A stretch of DNA of 64,000 bases, taken from contig CANLEH010000001.1 in assembly GCA_947489665.1 (NCBI GenBank), forward strand, positions 1,150,501 through 1,214,500, given 5' to 3'. This DNA is from an uncultured Roseicyclus sp. (lineage in GTDB: Bacteria; Pseudomonadota; Alphaproteobacteria; Rhodobacterales; Rhodobacteraceae). The stretch's first letter is position 1, and every line of letters starts with the position of its first letter. The notes beneath the pieces were generated by a model. That model saw only the letters and a list, made by a program, of their open reading frames with translations, was not told the origin of the DNA and ran no database searches. Of this stretch, positions 9,445-18,480 are shown in pieces. A program made the position numbers and the translations under genes.

Positions 9445-9888
9445 TCAGCCCTCCGGATTCGGGATTGCGAAGCCGGGAACGACGCCGAAATCCGTGTGGT
9501 TGATGTTGGTAATCCCGTGATCCTCGACCATTTCGTCGATGACGAGGTAATTCAACCCGTCCCGCGCAAAATGCTGACCGGACACGGTGATGTCATGCGA
9601 CGCCAGTTCAAGCTGTGTCTGGCCCGAAGCGCTCTGGTCATCGCCACCAATGGCAAGGATCATGTAGACCGTGCCGTCCTCGGCCAGCAGCCCCACAGGA
9701 ATGCCGCCCGCAGAGCACCAGATGGCGCAGGTGTGGTGAGCCGTGCCCTGAACGGCATCCGGCCCGCCCATCACGCCCGAGAAATAGCACCAGGTGTCGA
9801 TCACCTCGCCCCTGATCTGCACCTCTTCGCCCGTGGCGAAAGCCGGTGCTGCCGCGCAGATCAGCGCCGCTGCCAGTGTGTATCGCAT
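9445..9888 (-). CDS. Hypothetical secreted protein
   Basis: Signal peptide; GEVIDTWCYFSGVMGG...HHTCAIWCSAGGIPVGLLAEDGTVYMI. Confidence 0.7.
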   Translation of the reverse strand: MRYTLAAALICAAAPAFATGEEVQIRGEVIDTWCYFSGVMGGPDAVQGTAHHTCAIWCSAGGIPVGLLAEDGTVYMILAIGGDDQSASGQTQLELASHDITVSGQHFARDGLNYLVIDEMVEDHGITNINHTDFGVVPGFAIPNPEG

Positions 9889-9950
9889 AAGAATTGCCCT
9901 CCGATATTATCCCGTTGCGTCACCCTAACAAGCCGTTCGCAAATTCCCGC

Positions 9951-9981
9951 ATCACGTTTTTGCGCATTGGAAAAATGTGAT
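9951..9981. promoter_or_regulatory. Inverted repeat in divergent promoter region
   Basis: ATCACGTTTTT-N9-AAAAATGTGAT (10 of 11 paired) between divergent starts at 9888 and 10031. Confidence 0.4.
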
Positions 9982-10030
9982 CAGCCCGGCGGGCGTTGCA
10001 TGCCGCAGGCGGGCCAAGTAGGCCCACGGG

Positions 10031-10918
10031 ATGACCCCCGCGCGTGAGACATTTGTCGCTACCTTGTTCGTCGTTGCCATCGGTGTGCTCTACGGCCTCT
10101 ACTGGCTGCCCGTGCGCCAGATCGAGGATATGGGTTTGCCCGGCGCATGGGGAACGGCGGCCATCACATTGGCCGGCACGGCCCTTCTGATCCCCCGCAT
10201 CCTGCGCCGACCTGAGGAGGTTCGGCAGGCCGATCCATTGGCGCTGGCCTCTGTGGCACTGGGGGGCGCGGCTTTCGCGCTGTATTCCATCGGCTTCGTC
10301 TACGGCGATGTGGCGATGATCATCCTGCTGTGGTTCCTCACCCCGGTCTGGAGCACGCTGATCACGCGTTTTGGGCTTGGATGGCCCACTCCTGCAATCC
10401 GGCTTTGGGCGATTTTCACAGGCCTTGCCGGTCTTGTCGTCATGCTCAGCGCGGAGGGACAAATCCCGCTCCCGCGCAATATTGGGGAATGGATGGCCCT
10501 TATCGCCGGGATGATTTGGGCTGTTGCCACCACCGGCATCCGCACCCGCCCCGAAATGCCGCCGATTGCGGCTGGTTTCGTGTTCACGGCAGGGGCTGCT
10601 GTCACAAGTCTTGCGCTCGCGCCATTGCTGGCCCCTTGGCCGGACATGTCGGCGTTGGACAATCCCGGTGCCTTGATCCCCATTGCCATCGGCACAGGCG
10701 GTCTGTGGTGGGGCTTTGCCATGGCCGCACTGATGTGGGCCGCCGCCCGCCTCGATCCGGCGCGGGTCGGAATTTTGCTGATGGCAGAGGTCTTGATCGG
10801 CTCCGGCACAGCGGCGATCTGGGCGGGCGAAGTGCTTGGACTGGCCGAGATCATCGGCGGCGCGCTGGTGTTGGCGGCCGGCGTGATGGAGGTCTCTGGC
10901 AAACGCCCCGCAGTCTAG
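10031..10918 (+). CDS. DMT-superfamily (EamA) transporter
   Basis: 295 aa, about 10 TM segments, two EamA-like halves. Confidence 0.82.
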   Translation: MTPARETFVATLFVVAIGVLYGLYWLPVRQIEDMGLPGAWGTAAITLAGTALLIPRILRRPEEVRQADPLALASVALGGAAFALYSIGFVYGDVAMIILLWFLTPVWSTLITRFGLGWPTPAIRLWAIFTGLAGLVVMLSAEGQIPLPRNIGEWMALIAGMIWAVATTGIRTRPEMPPIAAGFVFTAGAAVTSLALAPLLAPWPDMSALDNPGALIPIAIGTGGLWWGFAMAALMWAAARLDPARVGILLMAEVLIGSGTAAIWAGEVLGLAEIIGGALVLAAGVMEVSGKRPAV

Positions 10919-11199
10919 GCGTCAGGCCATTTCCAAGCGATTGCGGCAAGGTAGTTGCCGCTTTCCTCTGCAATCACCGACGACCGTTTTGGCCCATAGG
11001 AATCCGCGCGCCGGGCCGTTCGTTGCATGTTGCGGTTGTGCGCAAGTCGCACCAGTCCCGAGACGGTCAGCACAAGAAACACTCCCTCCCCCCGCAGTGG
11101 CATCGTGTCGATGGTTTCCCATCCTTCGTCCAAGGCTTCTTGCAACATCAGATTGGGATCCCGTTTGCGGATGACTGTGTGTTTCATAGCATAACTCAT
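10915..11199 (-). CDS. Hypothetical protein
   Basis: 94 aa ORF, plausible start, overlaps the EamA stop by 4 bp. Confidence 0.5.
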   Translation of the reverse strand: MSYAMKHTVIRKRDPNLMLQEALDEGWETIDTMPLRGEGVFLVLTVSGLVRLAHNRNMQRTARRADSYGPKRSSVIAEESGNYLAAIAWKWPDA

Positions 11200-11347
11200 T
11201 CAGCGTGATAGGAAGTGGCTATCGAATTCTCGGGCTGATACCTAGTCCCCAACGCCGCTGAAAAACAGATGCCGTCTCGGGTGTTGCCGTAACGTGACCA
11301 ATCGCAGACCGCTCAAGGGCGCATCGTCCTTTGGACGAGACCAAAAC

Positions 11348-11572
11348 TTACAAGGTCAGCGGCTTTGACGTCAGAATATGGGCGCTCGCGGCATCCGCAT
11401 CAAAGGAGCCATCTGGCCGGACGAACGCATCTGAGTGAAAGATGTGATCCATCCAGCCCGGGTCTGACACGTTCGCCGATATCTCTGAGATCAGCGCATC
11501 CTCCGCCTCTTCCGAGACGTCGAGCGTCACGAGGCGCCTTAGCTGAGCGGCCAATGTCGCTTGATCATGCAA
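11348..11572 (-). CDS. Hypothetical protein, 74 aa
   Basis: Acidic ORF (LRRLVTLDVSEEAEDALISEISANVSDPGWMDHIFHSD) downstream of lysC on the same strand. Confidence 0.55.
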   Translation of the reverse strand: MHDQATLAAQLRRLVTLDVSEEAEDALISEISANVSDPGWMDHIFHSDAFVRPDGSFDADAASAHILTSKPLTL

Positions 11573-11581
11573 GAGACTCGC

Positions 11582-12820
11582 TCAGGCCGCTTTCTCCAAG
11601 CCAAACGCATCGTGGAGCGCCTGAACGGCCAGCTCCATGTACTTGCGGTCGATCAGGACACTGACCTTGATCTCAGAGGTTGTGATCACCTTGATGTTCA
11701 CACCCTCGTCCCGCAGCGTCTGGAACATCTTTGCGGCCACGCCGGCATGGCTGCGCATCCCGATGCCCACAATCGACACCTTCGCCACATCCGTATCGGC
11801 GACCAACCCGGCAAACCCGATGTCACCGGCGGCTTTCGCATCGGCCATCGCCTTTTCGGCCCGCGCGACCTCACCCACGGGGCAGGAGAAGGTCATATCC
11901 GTCATGCCCCCGTCCGAGATGTTCTGCACGATCATATCGACGTTCACGCCCGCCTCAGCCAGCGGCCCGAAGATTGCCGCCGCAATGCCCGGCCGGTCTT
12001 CGACCGATTGCAGGGTCATCTTCGCCTCTTCGCGGGAATAGGCCACACCGGCCACGACATTGGATTCCATGATATCCTCCTCCGCGCACACCAGGGTGCC
12101 CGCATTGTCACTCATCTCTTCAAACGAAGACAGCACCCGCAGGCGCACATTGTAGCGCATCGCCAGTTCGACCGAACGGGTCTGAAGCACTTTCGCGCCG
12201 AGCGAGGCCAATTCCAGCATCTCTTCGAACGAGATCTTGTCGAGTTTGCGCGCCTTCGACGTGATGCGCGGGTCGGTTGTGTAGACCCCGTCCACGTCGG
12301 TGTAGATATCGCACCGCTCGGCCCCGAAGGCCGCCGCAAAGGCAACCGCCGTCGTGTCCGAGCCGCCGCGCCCGAGCGTCGTGATCCTGCCCTCAGGCGA
12401 GATCCCCTGGAAGCCCGCGACCACTGCCACACGCATCCCTTCGGCGAATTTGCCGTTGATATTGTCGGTCGGGATCTCCTCGATCCGCGCGCTGGCATGG
12501 GCCGAGGTCGTCAGCAGCGGCACCTGCCAACCTTGCCAGGACCGTGCGGGCACGTCCATTTCCTGCAAGGTCAGCGCCATAAGGCCTGCCGTCACATTCT
12601 CACCTGACGACACCACGGCATCATATTCCCGAGCGTCGTAGAACGATCCCGTTTCTTCGACAAAGCCCACCAGTTTGTTGGTCTCACCACTCATGGCCGA
12701 GACGATGACGATCACATCATAGCCGTTGGCCACCTCGCGGCCGACGCGCTTGGCGGCGCGGCGGATGCGGTCCAACGTGGCGACGGATGTGCCGCCGAAT
12801 TTCATCACAAGGGTGGGCAT
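11582..12820 (-). CDS. lysC: Aspartate kinase
   Basis: MPTLVMKFGGTSVA, GRGGSDTTAVA, tandem ACT domains. Confidence 0.96.
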   Translation of the reverse strand: MPTLVMKFGGTSVATLDRIRRAAKRVGREVANGYDVIVIVSAMSGETNKLVGFVEETGSFYDAREYDAVVSSGENVTAGLMALTLQEMDVPARSWQGWQVPLLTTSAHASARIEEIPTDNINGKFAEGMRVAVVAGFQGISPEGRITTLGRGGSDTTAVAFAAAFGAERCDIYTDVDGVYTTDPRITSKARKLDKISFEEMLELASLGAKVLQTRSVELAMRYNVRLRVLSSFEEMSDNAGTLVCAEEDIMESNVVAGVAYSREEAKMTLQSVEDRPGIAAAIFGPLAEAGVNVDMIVQNISDGGMTDMTFSCPVGEVARAEKAMADAKAAGDIGFAGLVADTDVAKVSIVGIGMRSHAGVAAKMFQTLRDEGVNIKVITTSEIKVSVLIDRKYMELAVQALHDAFGLEKAA

Positions 12821-12913
12821 GAAAGTGGTCCGTTAAACGTTGCGCCGCGTCATACGCAGCGGGGGCCAGAGTAGCAAGAGGGGCCAGGCCCGCGACGCGG
12901 CGGGGCGCTTGGG

Positions 12914-13555
12914 TCAGAGGGCGTGTGGTCGCCCGTCCCAATTCTCGAAACAGCCCGTTGTCTCTGGTCCCAGCGCTGCGAACCGCGCGGTCAGCCCCTC
13001 GACGGCTTCGTCGACCGAAATCCCGGCCTCGGCCCCGCCCATATCCGTGCGCACCCAGCCCGGATGGTAGATGCCCACCGCGATCCCTTCAGGCCTCAAG
13101 GCATTCGACAGGTTGATCCCCAAATTCAGCGCCGCCGCCTTCGACGTCCGGTAGATCAGCGATGTGCCAGACGCTTTCGTACTCGACCCCATTTGGCTGG
13201 AGATTATTGCCACCTTAGCCCCCTTGGCCGCGCGCAGGTTCGGCAACAGCGCCTGTACTGTCAGGAACACGCCTGTGACATTCGCGGCAAAGGTCTGCGC
13301 CCACAGCTCTGGCGCGTAGCCGGTTTCAAGGTCCTCGCCCTTGTCCAGATAGACGCCTGCGTTGCACACCAACAGATCCACCGGGCCAGTCACTGCATCC
13401 GCCATCGCCCGCACGGACCCAAAATTTGTGACATCCAGCGCCATCCCCGTAGCCCCATCGCGCGACGTTGCGGTCACCTCGTGCCCCTTGGATCGGTAAT
13501 GCTCGGCCAGCCCAAGGCCGATACCGCGATTGCCGCCTGTAATGAGGATGTGCAT
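12914..13555 (-). CDS. SDR-family oxidoreductase
   Basis: MHILITGGNRGIGLGLAEHY..., YRTSKAAALN; trimmed from longer ORF. Confidence 0.88.
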   Translation of the reverse strand: MHILITGGNRGIGLGLAEHYRSKGHEVTATSRDGATGMALDVTNFGSVRAMADAVTGPVDLLVCNAGVYLDKGEDLETGYAPELWAQTFAANVTGVFLTVQALLPNLRAAKGAKVAIISSQMGSSTKASGTSLIYRTSKAAALNLGINLSNALRPEGIAVGIYHPGWVRTDMGGAEAGISVDEAVEGLTARFAALGPETTGCFENWDGRPHAL

Positions 13556-13664
13556 GGCGAGGGTCCTTTCGTGGTGTGCCGCAGTGGTAGCTTTCCGCCA
13601 TCGCGTGGACAACCGCCACCGTGCGGGGCTTGCCGGGCCACCCGCCATCGGCCAACGTGCCGGT

Positions 13665-14675
13665 ATGCGCCTGTTTCTCTTTGCCATTCTTGCCCTTGCC
13701 ACGATGCCATTGCGGGCGGACCCCATCATCGGCATGGCCTTCCCGCCCGTCGCAACACCGGAACAACGCGCCTTCACGAATGAGGCCCTCACCGAACTCA
13801 ATGTCCGCCACATTCGCATCGCCGAGGCCTGGTCGCGCCGCGCCCTCAACCCGACACCCGACGATTTCGCCCCCCTCGCGCGCCGTATCAGTGACCTCCG
13901 TTCTGCCAACCTCAACATTCTGCTGACAATCGAGCTTTCCGCACCCGACGCCGCCTGCGGAGAGGCCAACGAACATGCCTGCGTGATCCGCGACGATGCC
14001 CCGTTTGAGGCTTATCTCAGCACGCTACTCGGGGTTGTCGGAGAGGAGATTGAGGCCATCCAGATCGGCAATGAGTGGGACTTTCGATTTCCCGGCACCA
14101 CCCGCGAATTCCTCGCCCTCCACGCCCGGGCGGCATCCGTCATCCGGGCCGAGCGCCCCGACCTGACGCTTGTTCTGGGCGGCGTCACAGGCCGCGCAGG
14201 CCTCTCTCATGCGCTCTGTTTCGAGGGCGACCCCCACGGCGTTCCCGGCCTGCGAGATGAGGAAGCGCGCCAGTATTTCTGCAACCGTGGCATGTCCTTC
14301 AATGAAGCCGCCCAGGCCGCCGTTTCCGCCGCCTTGGCGATCGCTGACTATGACGTGGCGGACATCCACCTCTACGACGCGCCGGGTCTCTGGGCAGGCG
14401 CTGTTGCGTGGATGCAAGCCCATACCGACCGCCCCGTCTGGGTCACGGAATTCGGCGGCCCCTGGCCGTGGAATGAGCCGTCGGATCCCGACTATCAAGC
14501 CGAACGCCTTGCCGTATATCTGGATACCGTCGCCGCCTTACCGGTCGACCGGGCCTACTATTTCAAACTGACCGACGATCCAGACAGCGCCCATGCCCTT
14601 TCGGGGCTTTATGACGTTGAGGGGCAGCCGAAACCGGCACTGTCAGTCTTCGCGGCGTGGATGGCGGAGCGATAG
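13665..14675 (+). CDS. Secreted glycoside-hydrolase-like TIM-barrel protein
   Basis: Signal peptide; IQIGNEWDF, VWVTEFGGPWP, YYFKLTDD typical of clan GH-A-like folds. Confidence 0.65.
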   Translation: MRLFLFAILALATMPLRADPIIGMAFPPVATPEQRAFTNEALTELNVRHIRIAEAWSRRALNPTPDDFAPLARRISDLRSANLNILLTIELSAPDAACGEANEHACVIRDDAPFEAYLSTLLGVVGEEIEAIQIGNEWDFRFPGTTREFLALHARAASVIRAERPDLTLVLGGVTGRAGLSHALCFEGDPHGVPGLRDEEARQYFCNRGMSFNEAAQAAVSAALAIADYDVADIHLYDAPGLWAGAVAWMQAHTDRPVWVTEFGGPWPWNEPSDPDYQAERLAVYLDTVAALPVDRAYYFKLTDDPDSAHALSGLYDVEGQPKPALSVFAAWMAER

Positions 14676-14787
14676 GGGGCGACAGTCAGGCCCCTTAGAT
14701 CCCATCCCTTGCCATCACTGGCGAAACTCCGCTTTGCCATCGAACGCTGACCTTGGCGAAGGGCTACTGCCGCCCTATTCGAATGCA

Positions 14788-15291
14788 ATGGAACACCAAA
14801 CACAGACCCGCTGCCCCGGATGTGGCGCGTTGCTGGACGAGGTTGAAGGCCCCGTTCACAGGTACATGGACGGGTCCCCCGCCTGTTTCATGCTGTTCAA
14901 TCAGATACTTGCCTGTGAATACAGTGATCCGGCACTGTTCCCGACCCATCGGCTGACCGTCGATACCTACGCGGTGCAGCATCCCGGCCAGGCAAAAAGC
15001 AGGCAACAGATCCAATCGGTAGGGCTGCATCTTGCGCGGCTTGGCCTGCAATTGGATCGACCCATCGCGCCGAAAGAAACCAACGACGTCATGCTGGGTC
15101 TGGGCAAGCACAAGCACACGCTGAAATATCTGGAGTCACCGGCTCGCTTCAGAATAACCGCAGCCGATGTGGCTGTGTTCGCCGGATCTGCGGACCATTC
15201 CGACACAGTCAAAGACTGGGCCCGTTCGACATGGGAGGATTGGTCAGATCACCATGACTACATCCGGGCATGGGCCGAGACGTGGCTGTGA
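14788..15291 (+). CDS. DUF5946-like protein with zinc-ribbon N-terminus
   Basis: CPGCGALLDEVEGPVHRYMDGSPACFMLFNQILA...TVDTYAVQHPG. Confidence 0.6.
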   Translation: MEHQTQTRCPGCGALLDEVEGPVHRYMDGSPACFMLFNQILACEYSDPALFPTHRLTVDTYAVQHPGQAKSRQQIQSVGLHLARLGLQLDRPIAPKETNDVMLGLGKHKHTLKYLESPARFRITAADVAVFAGSADHSDTVKDWARSTWEDWSDHHDYIRAWAETWL

Positions 15292-15378
15292 GTGTTTGGA
15301 CACGTATCGATATGTATCGCCGTTTGGATGAAGGCCGGTCTCACGAAAATATCATGATTACAATGTCCTAAGCCTTAT

Positions 15379-15392
15379 GTGCAAGCTTGCAC
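15379..15392. promoter_or_regulatory. Perfect 14-bp palindrome, candidate operator
   Basis: GTGCAAGCTTGCAC, 66 bp upstream of the dehydratase start. Confidence 0.4.
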
Positions 15393-15457
15393 AGCCGTGC
15401 CTTGTGCGACCTTTCAAGCGCTTCTAACCTGCCCGGTGCAACAACCCCGAGGCTTCC

Positions 15458-16429
15458 ATGCAGTTCACAGCCCAAGACCTCCGCGCCGCCGCTGATCTGG
15501 TCTATACCCAGATGCAGCCGACCCCCCAATATGCCTGGCCGCAACTGTCTGAGCGCACCGGATGTGAGGTCTGGGTCAAGCACGAAAACCACACGCCCAC
15601 AGGCGCCTTCAAAGTGCGCGGCGGCATCACTTTCATCGACTGGCTCAAACGCACTCACCCAGAGATCCGTGGCATCTGCACCGCCACACGCGGCAACCAC
15701 GGCCAGTCCCAGGCCCGTGCTGCCATCGCCGCCGGGCTCACCGCCAAGGTCTATGTCCCCCGTGGCAACTCGGTCGAAAAGAACGAAGCCATGCGCGCCT
15801 TTGGGGCGGAGTTGATCGAATTCGGCGACGATTTCGATGAAGCCCGGCTCGAGGCCTTCCGCGTGGCCGAGGCCGAGGACCTGATGATCGTCCCGCCCTT
15901 CCACGAAGAGCTTGTGCGCGGCGTGACCACCTATGCCTACGAGCTGCTGACCGCCGTCCCCGACCTCGATACCATCTACGTCCCCATCGGCTGTGGGTCT
16001 GGCATCTGCGGCACAATCCTTGCCCGGGATGCTCTCGGCGCCAAGGCAGATGTTGTGGGCGTGGTCAGCAAGAACGCCCAAACCGCCAAGCTGTCTGTCG
16101 AGGCCGGTCGCTTGATCGAGACGGACAGCGCCACAACCTTCGCCGACGGCATGGCCGTCCGCATCCCCGTGGCGGAGGCCTATGAGATCTACAGCAAAGG
16201 CGCGGCCCGCATTCTCGCCGTCTCCGACGAAGAGGTGGCCGAGGCCATCCGCATCTACTACCGCGACATCCACAATCTGGCCGAAGGGGCAGGGGCCGCG
16301 CCCCTGGCCGCTCTGATGCAGGAACAGGGCCGGATGCAGGGCAAGAAGGTCGCCGTCATTCTCTGCGGCGGCAATATCGATACGGACTGGGTCTTGACGG
16401 TGCTGCAGGGCGGTGTTCCGCAGGTGTGA
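15458..16429 (+). CDS. PLP-dependent threonine/serine dehydratase family protein
   Basis: KHENHTPTGAFKVRGG, TATRGNHGQSQARAA, GCGSGICGT. Confidence 0.85.
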   Translation: MQFTAQDLRAAADLVYTQMQPTPQYAWPQLSERTGCEVWVKHENHTPTGAFKVRGGITFIDWLKRTHPEIRGICTATRGNHGQSQARAAIAAGLTAKVYVPRGNSVEKNEAMRAFGAELIEFGDDFDEARLEAFRVAEAEDLMIVPPFHEELVRGVTTYAYELLTAVPDLDTIYVPIGCGSGICGTILARDALGAKADVVGVVSKNAQTAKLSVEAGRLIETDSATTFADGMAVRIPVAEAYEIYSKGAARILAVSDEEVAEAIRIYYRDIHNLAEGAGAAPLAALMQEQGRMQGKKVAVILCGGNIDTDWVLTVLQGGVPQV

Positions 16430-16527
16430 TGACCCGCGCAGCCATCTTTGTTCCCTGAAAATGCAAATCAGACCTTCGCCATTGATCCGCCGCCTGAAGC
16501 TGAAGCGTCACCTACGCGACCTGACCC

Positions 16528-16559
16528 GCCCGGCGTCGGGCCGTAGGCCGCCTCCGGGC
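16528..16559. repeat. GC-rich nested hairpin between convergent genes
   Basis: GCCCGGcgtcggGCCgtaGGCcgcctCCGGGC. Confidence 0.5.
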
Positions 16560-16640
16560 TAGGCCCAAAGATCGCCAACATCTCGGGCGAAGGCCCGAGT
16601 GGCGGTGATCACGGGAGCGCGTTGAGGATGATCCAGGCGA

Positions 16641-17324
16641 TCAGCCCAGATAGCGCGCGGCCTCCTTGCGGGCGAAAGGTTTGAGCCTCGGCCCATTCTG
16701 CTCAAGCCATCGCCGAACCGCCTCCGGATCCCGCTTCGACAGGTCCCGCAGCCACCAGGCAATCGCCTTCTGGATAAACCATTCATGGTCCTCGGCCAGC
16801 AGTTGCGCCCATCCAAAAACCCGGATGCGTGCCGCTTGCTCGATCTCGTTCGGATGGCGCGCCTTGCAAAAGGGCAGGGCAAACACAAAGGCCGCGCGGC
16901 GGGTCCACATTTGCTCCGACCGCGTCCAGGTCTCCAACACATCCAACCGCTCCGGGTCCTGCACGACCCGCTTTTGTCCGCCTTGCGCGACCGCATCCGC
17001 AATCGCCCAGGAGTCGAACTGCGGCACCACACTTTCGATCCAGGCCCATGCCGCCGCATCGTCGGGCCGCATCCGCGCCTGGACAAACAACTTGCCCGCG
17101 GCCACGCGCGCCTCGAAGATGTCGCTGTCCCAAAGGCCCTGGGCCAAAGCGACCAGTGCCGCTTGATCGTGGGCTGCCTTGCGCCATTGCGTTGCCAGCC
17201 CACCCGTCAGAGCATTCGACAGACCAAGATATTCGCGATCCGCCTTGTGATAGGCGGCCATCTCACCGGCCCGAACTGGATCCGCCTTCGCGCGCAGGGC
17301 GTCTAAAGCCGCCTCCGGCGTCAT
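16641..17324 (-). CDS. DNA alkylation repair protein (AlkD-like)
   Basis: HEAT-like repeats; SWAIADAVAQGG, RRAAFVFALPF, WFIQKAIAWWLRDLSKRDPEAV. Confidence 0.85.
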   Translation of the reverse strand: MTPEAALDALRAKADPVRAGEMAAYHKADREYLGLSNALTGGLATQWRKAAHDQAALVALAQGLWDSDIFEARVAAGKLFVQARMRPDDAAAWAWIESVVPQFDSWAIADAVAQGGQKRVVQDPERLDVLETWTRSEQMWTRRAAFVFALPFCKARHPNEIEQAARIRVFGWAQLLAEDHEWFIQKAIAWWLRDLSKRDPEAVRRWLEQNGPRLKPFARKEAARYLG

Positions 17325-17917
17325 CGTAGTTTCTCGATCTGCCAATCCAGATGTGTACGCACGGTCGGCCATTCGCTGGCTATGATCGAGTAGCAGGCCG
17401 TGTCGCGCATTGTGCCATCGGCCATCCGCATATGCGCTCGCAGCACGCCATCAAACTGCGCCCCCAACCGCTCAATCGCGCGACGCGATTGCAGGTTCAG
17501 ACGGTGGGTGCGGAATTCGACCGCCTCACAGCCCCAGACCTCAAAGGCGTGCCCCAGAAGCAGGCGCTTGGCTTCTGTATTCAGCGGCCCCCGCTGCGCG
17601 CCCGGCCCTATCCACGTGGAGCCGATCTCGACCCTCGGCAGCCCATGGTCAATGTTCATGTATGTCGTCATTCCAACCGGCGTGCCGTTCGCGTCCAACT
17701 GCGCAAAGGGAAGCATCGTGCCCGCCTCACGCAAAGCGCAACGCCGGTCGATCTCCGCCGCCATGCCAGCGGCATCCGGCACGGTCGTATACCAAAGCCG
17801 GTGCAATTGCCCGGCTTCAGACGCCGCAGCCAGCGCTGCACAATGGTCCTGGCTTAGGGGCACAAGCGACACATGCTTTCCATGCAGCTCCAGATCAGGC
17901 GGTCCAAGGCGGCTCAT
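17321..17917 (-). CDS. GNAT-family N-acetyltransferase
   Basis: RimJ-like (VEIGSTWIGPGAQRGPLNTEAKRLLLGHAFE...QSRRAIERLGAQFDGVLRAHM). Confidence 0.85.
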   Translation of the reverse strand: MSRLGPPDLELHGKHVSLVPLSQDHCAALAAASEAGQLHRLWYTTVPDAAGMAAEIDRRCALREAGTMLPFAQLDANGTPVGMTTYMNIDHGLPRVEIGSTWIGPGAQRGPLNTEAKRLLLGHAFEVWGCEAVEFRTHRLNLQSRRAIERLGAQFDGVLRAHMRMADGTMRDTACYSIIASEWPTVRTHLDWQIEKLR

Positions 17918-18456
17918 ACCGGCACATCCGTCGGCAAGCCGTCGATGGTTTCCCGATTGCGATCACGCCAATAGGCGCGGAAATCTGCCTCTTCGCGCTG
18001 ATCGACCCAATGCTGCATTGTGGGCCGCTCGCCCGCATAATCCATGAAAGGCACGGCATAGCCGCACGAGGTCTGCACCAGGTCGAGGGTCACATCATAG
18101 ATCTGCCGCGCACTGCGATGCTCGGGGAAATGGGCAGCCATGTCCTCCCAGCCTGCATCGTCGCGATGCACCGTCTTGGCGGTCCCGAAACAGCGCAGGA
18201 TCAGCGGACGCTTGGTGAACGAACACCACATCAACGTCATACGATTGATGCGCATGAGATGCCCTGCCGTTTCATTGCCCGAGCCCGTGAGGTTCAGCCA
18301 CAACACGCGGTTCGGCCCCAGAATACGCAAGCTGTCCATGCCCTTAGGAGAGATATTCACCCGCCCCTCATCGGCTGCTGTGCCGACAAAGAACAGGTGC
18401 TGATCTTCAATGAAGGCGACATGATCGTCGCCCAGTTCCGGGAATTGTTTGGCCAT
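17914..18456 (-). CDS. Pyridoxamine 5'-phosphate oxidase-family protein
   Basis: DHVAFIEDQHLFFVGTAADEGRVNISPKGMDSLRILGPNRVLWLNLTGSGNETAGH. Confidence 0.82.
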   Translation of the reverse strand: MAKQFPELGDDHVAFIEDQHLFFVGTAADEGRVNISPKGMDSLRILGPNRVLWLNLTGSGNETAGHLMRINRMTLMWCSFTKRPLILRCFGTAKTVHRDDAGWEDMAAHFPEHRSARQIYDVTLDLVQTSCGYAVPFMDYAGERPTMQHWVDQREEADFRAYWRDRNRETIDGLPTDVPV

Positions 18457-18480
18457 TCTACCCTCCGTGTCAGGGCGAGC

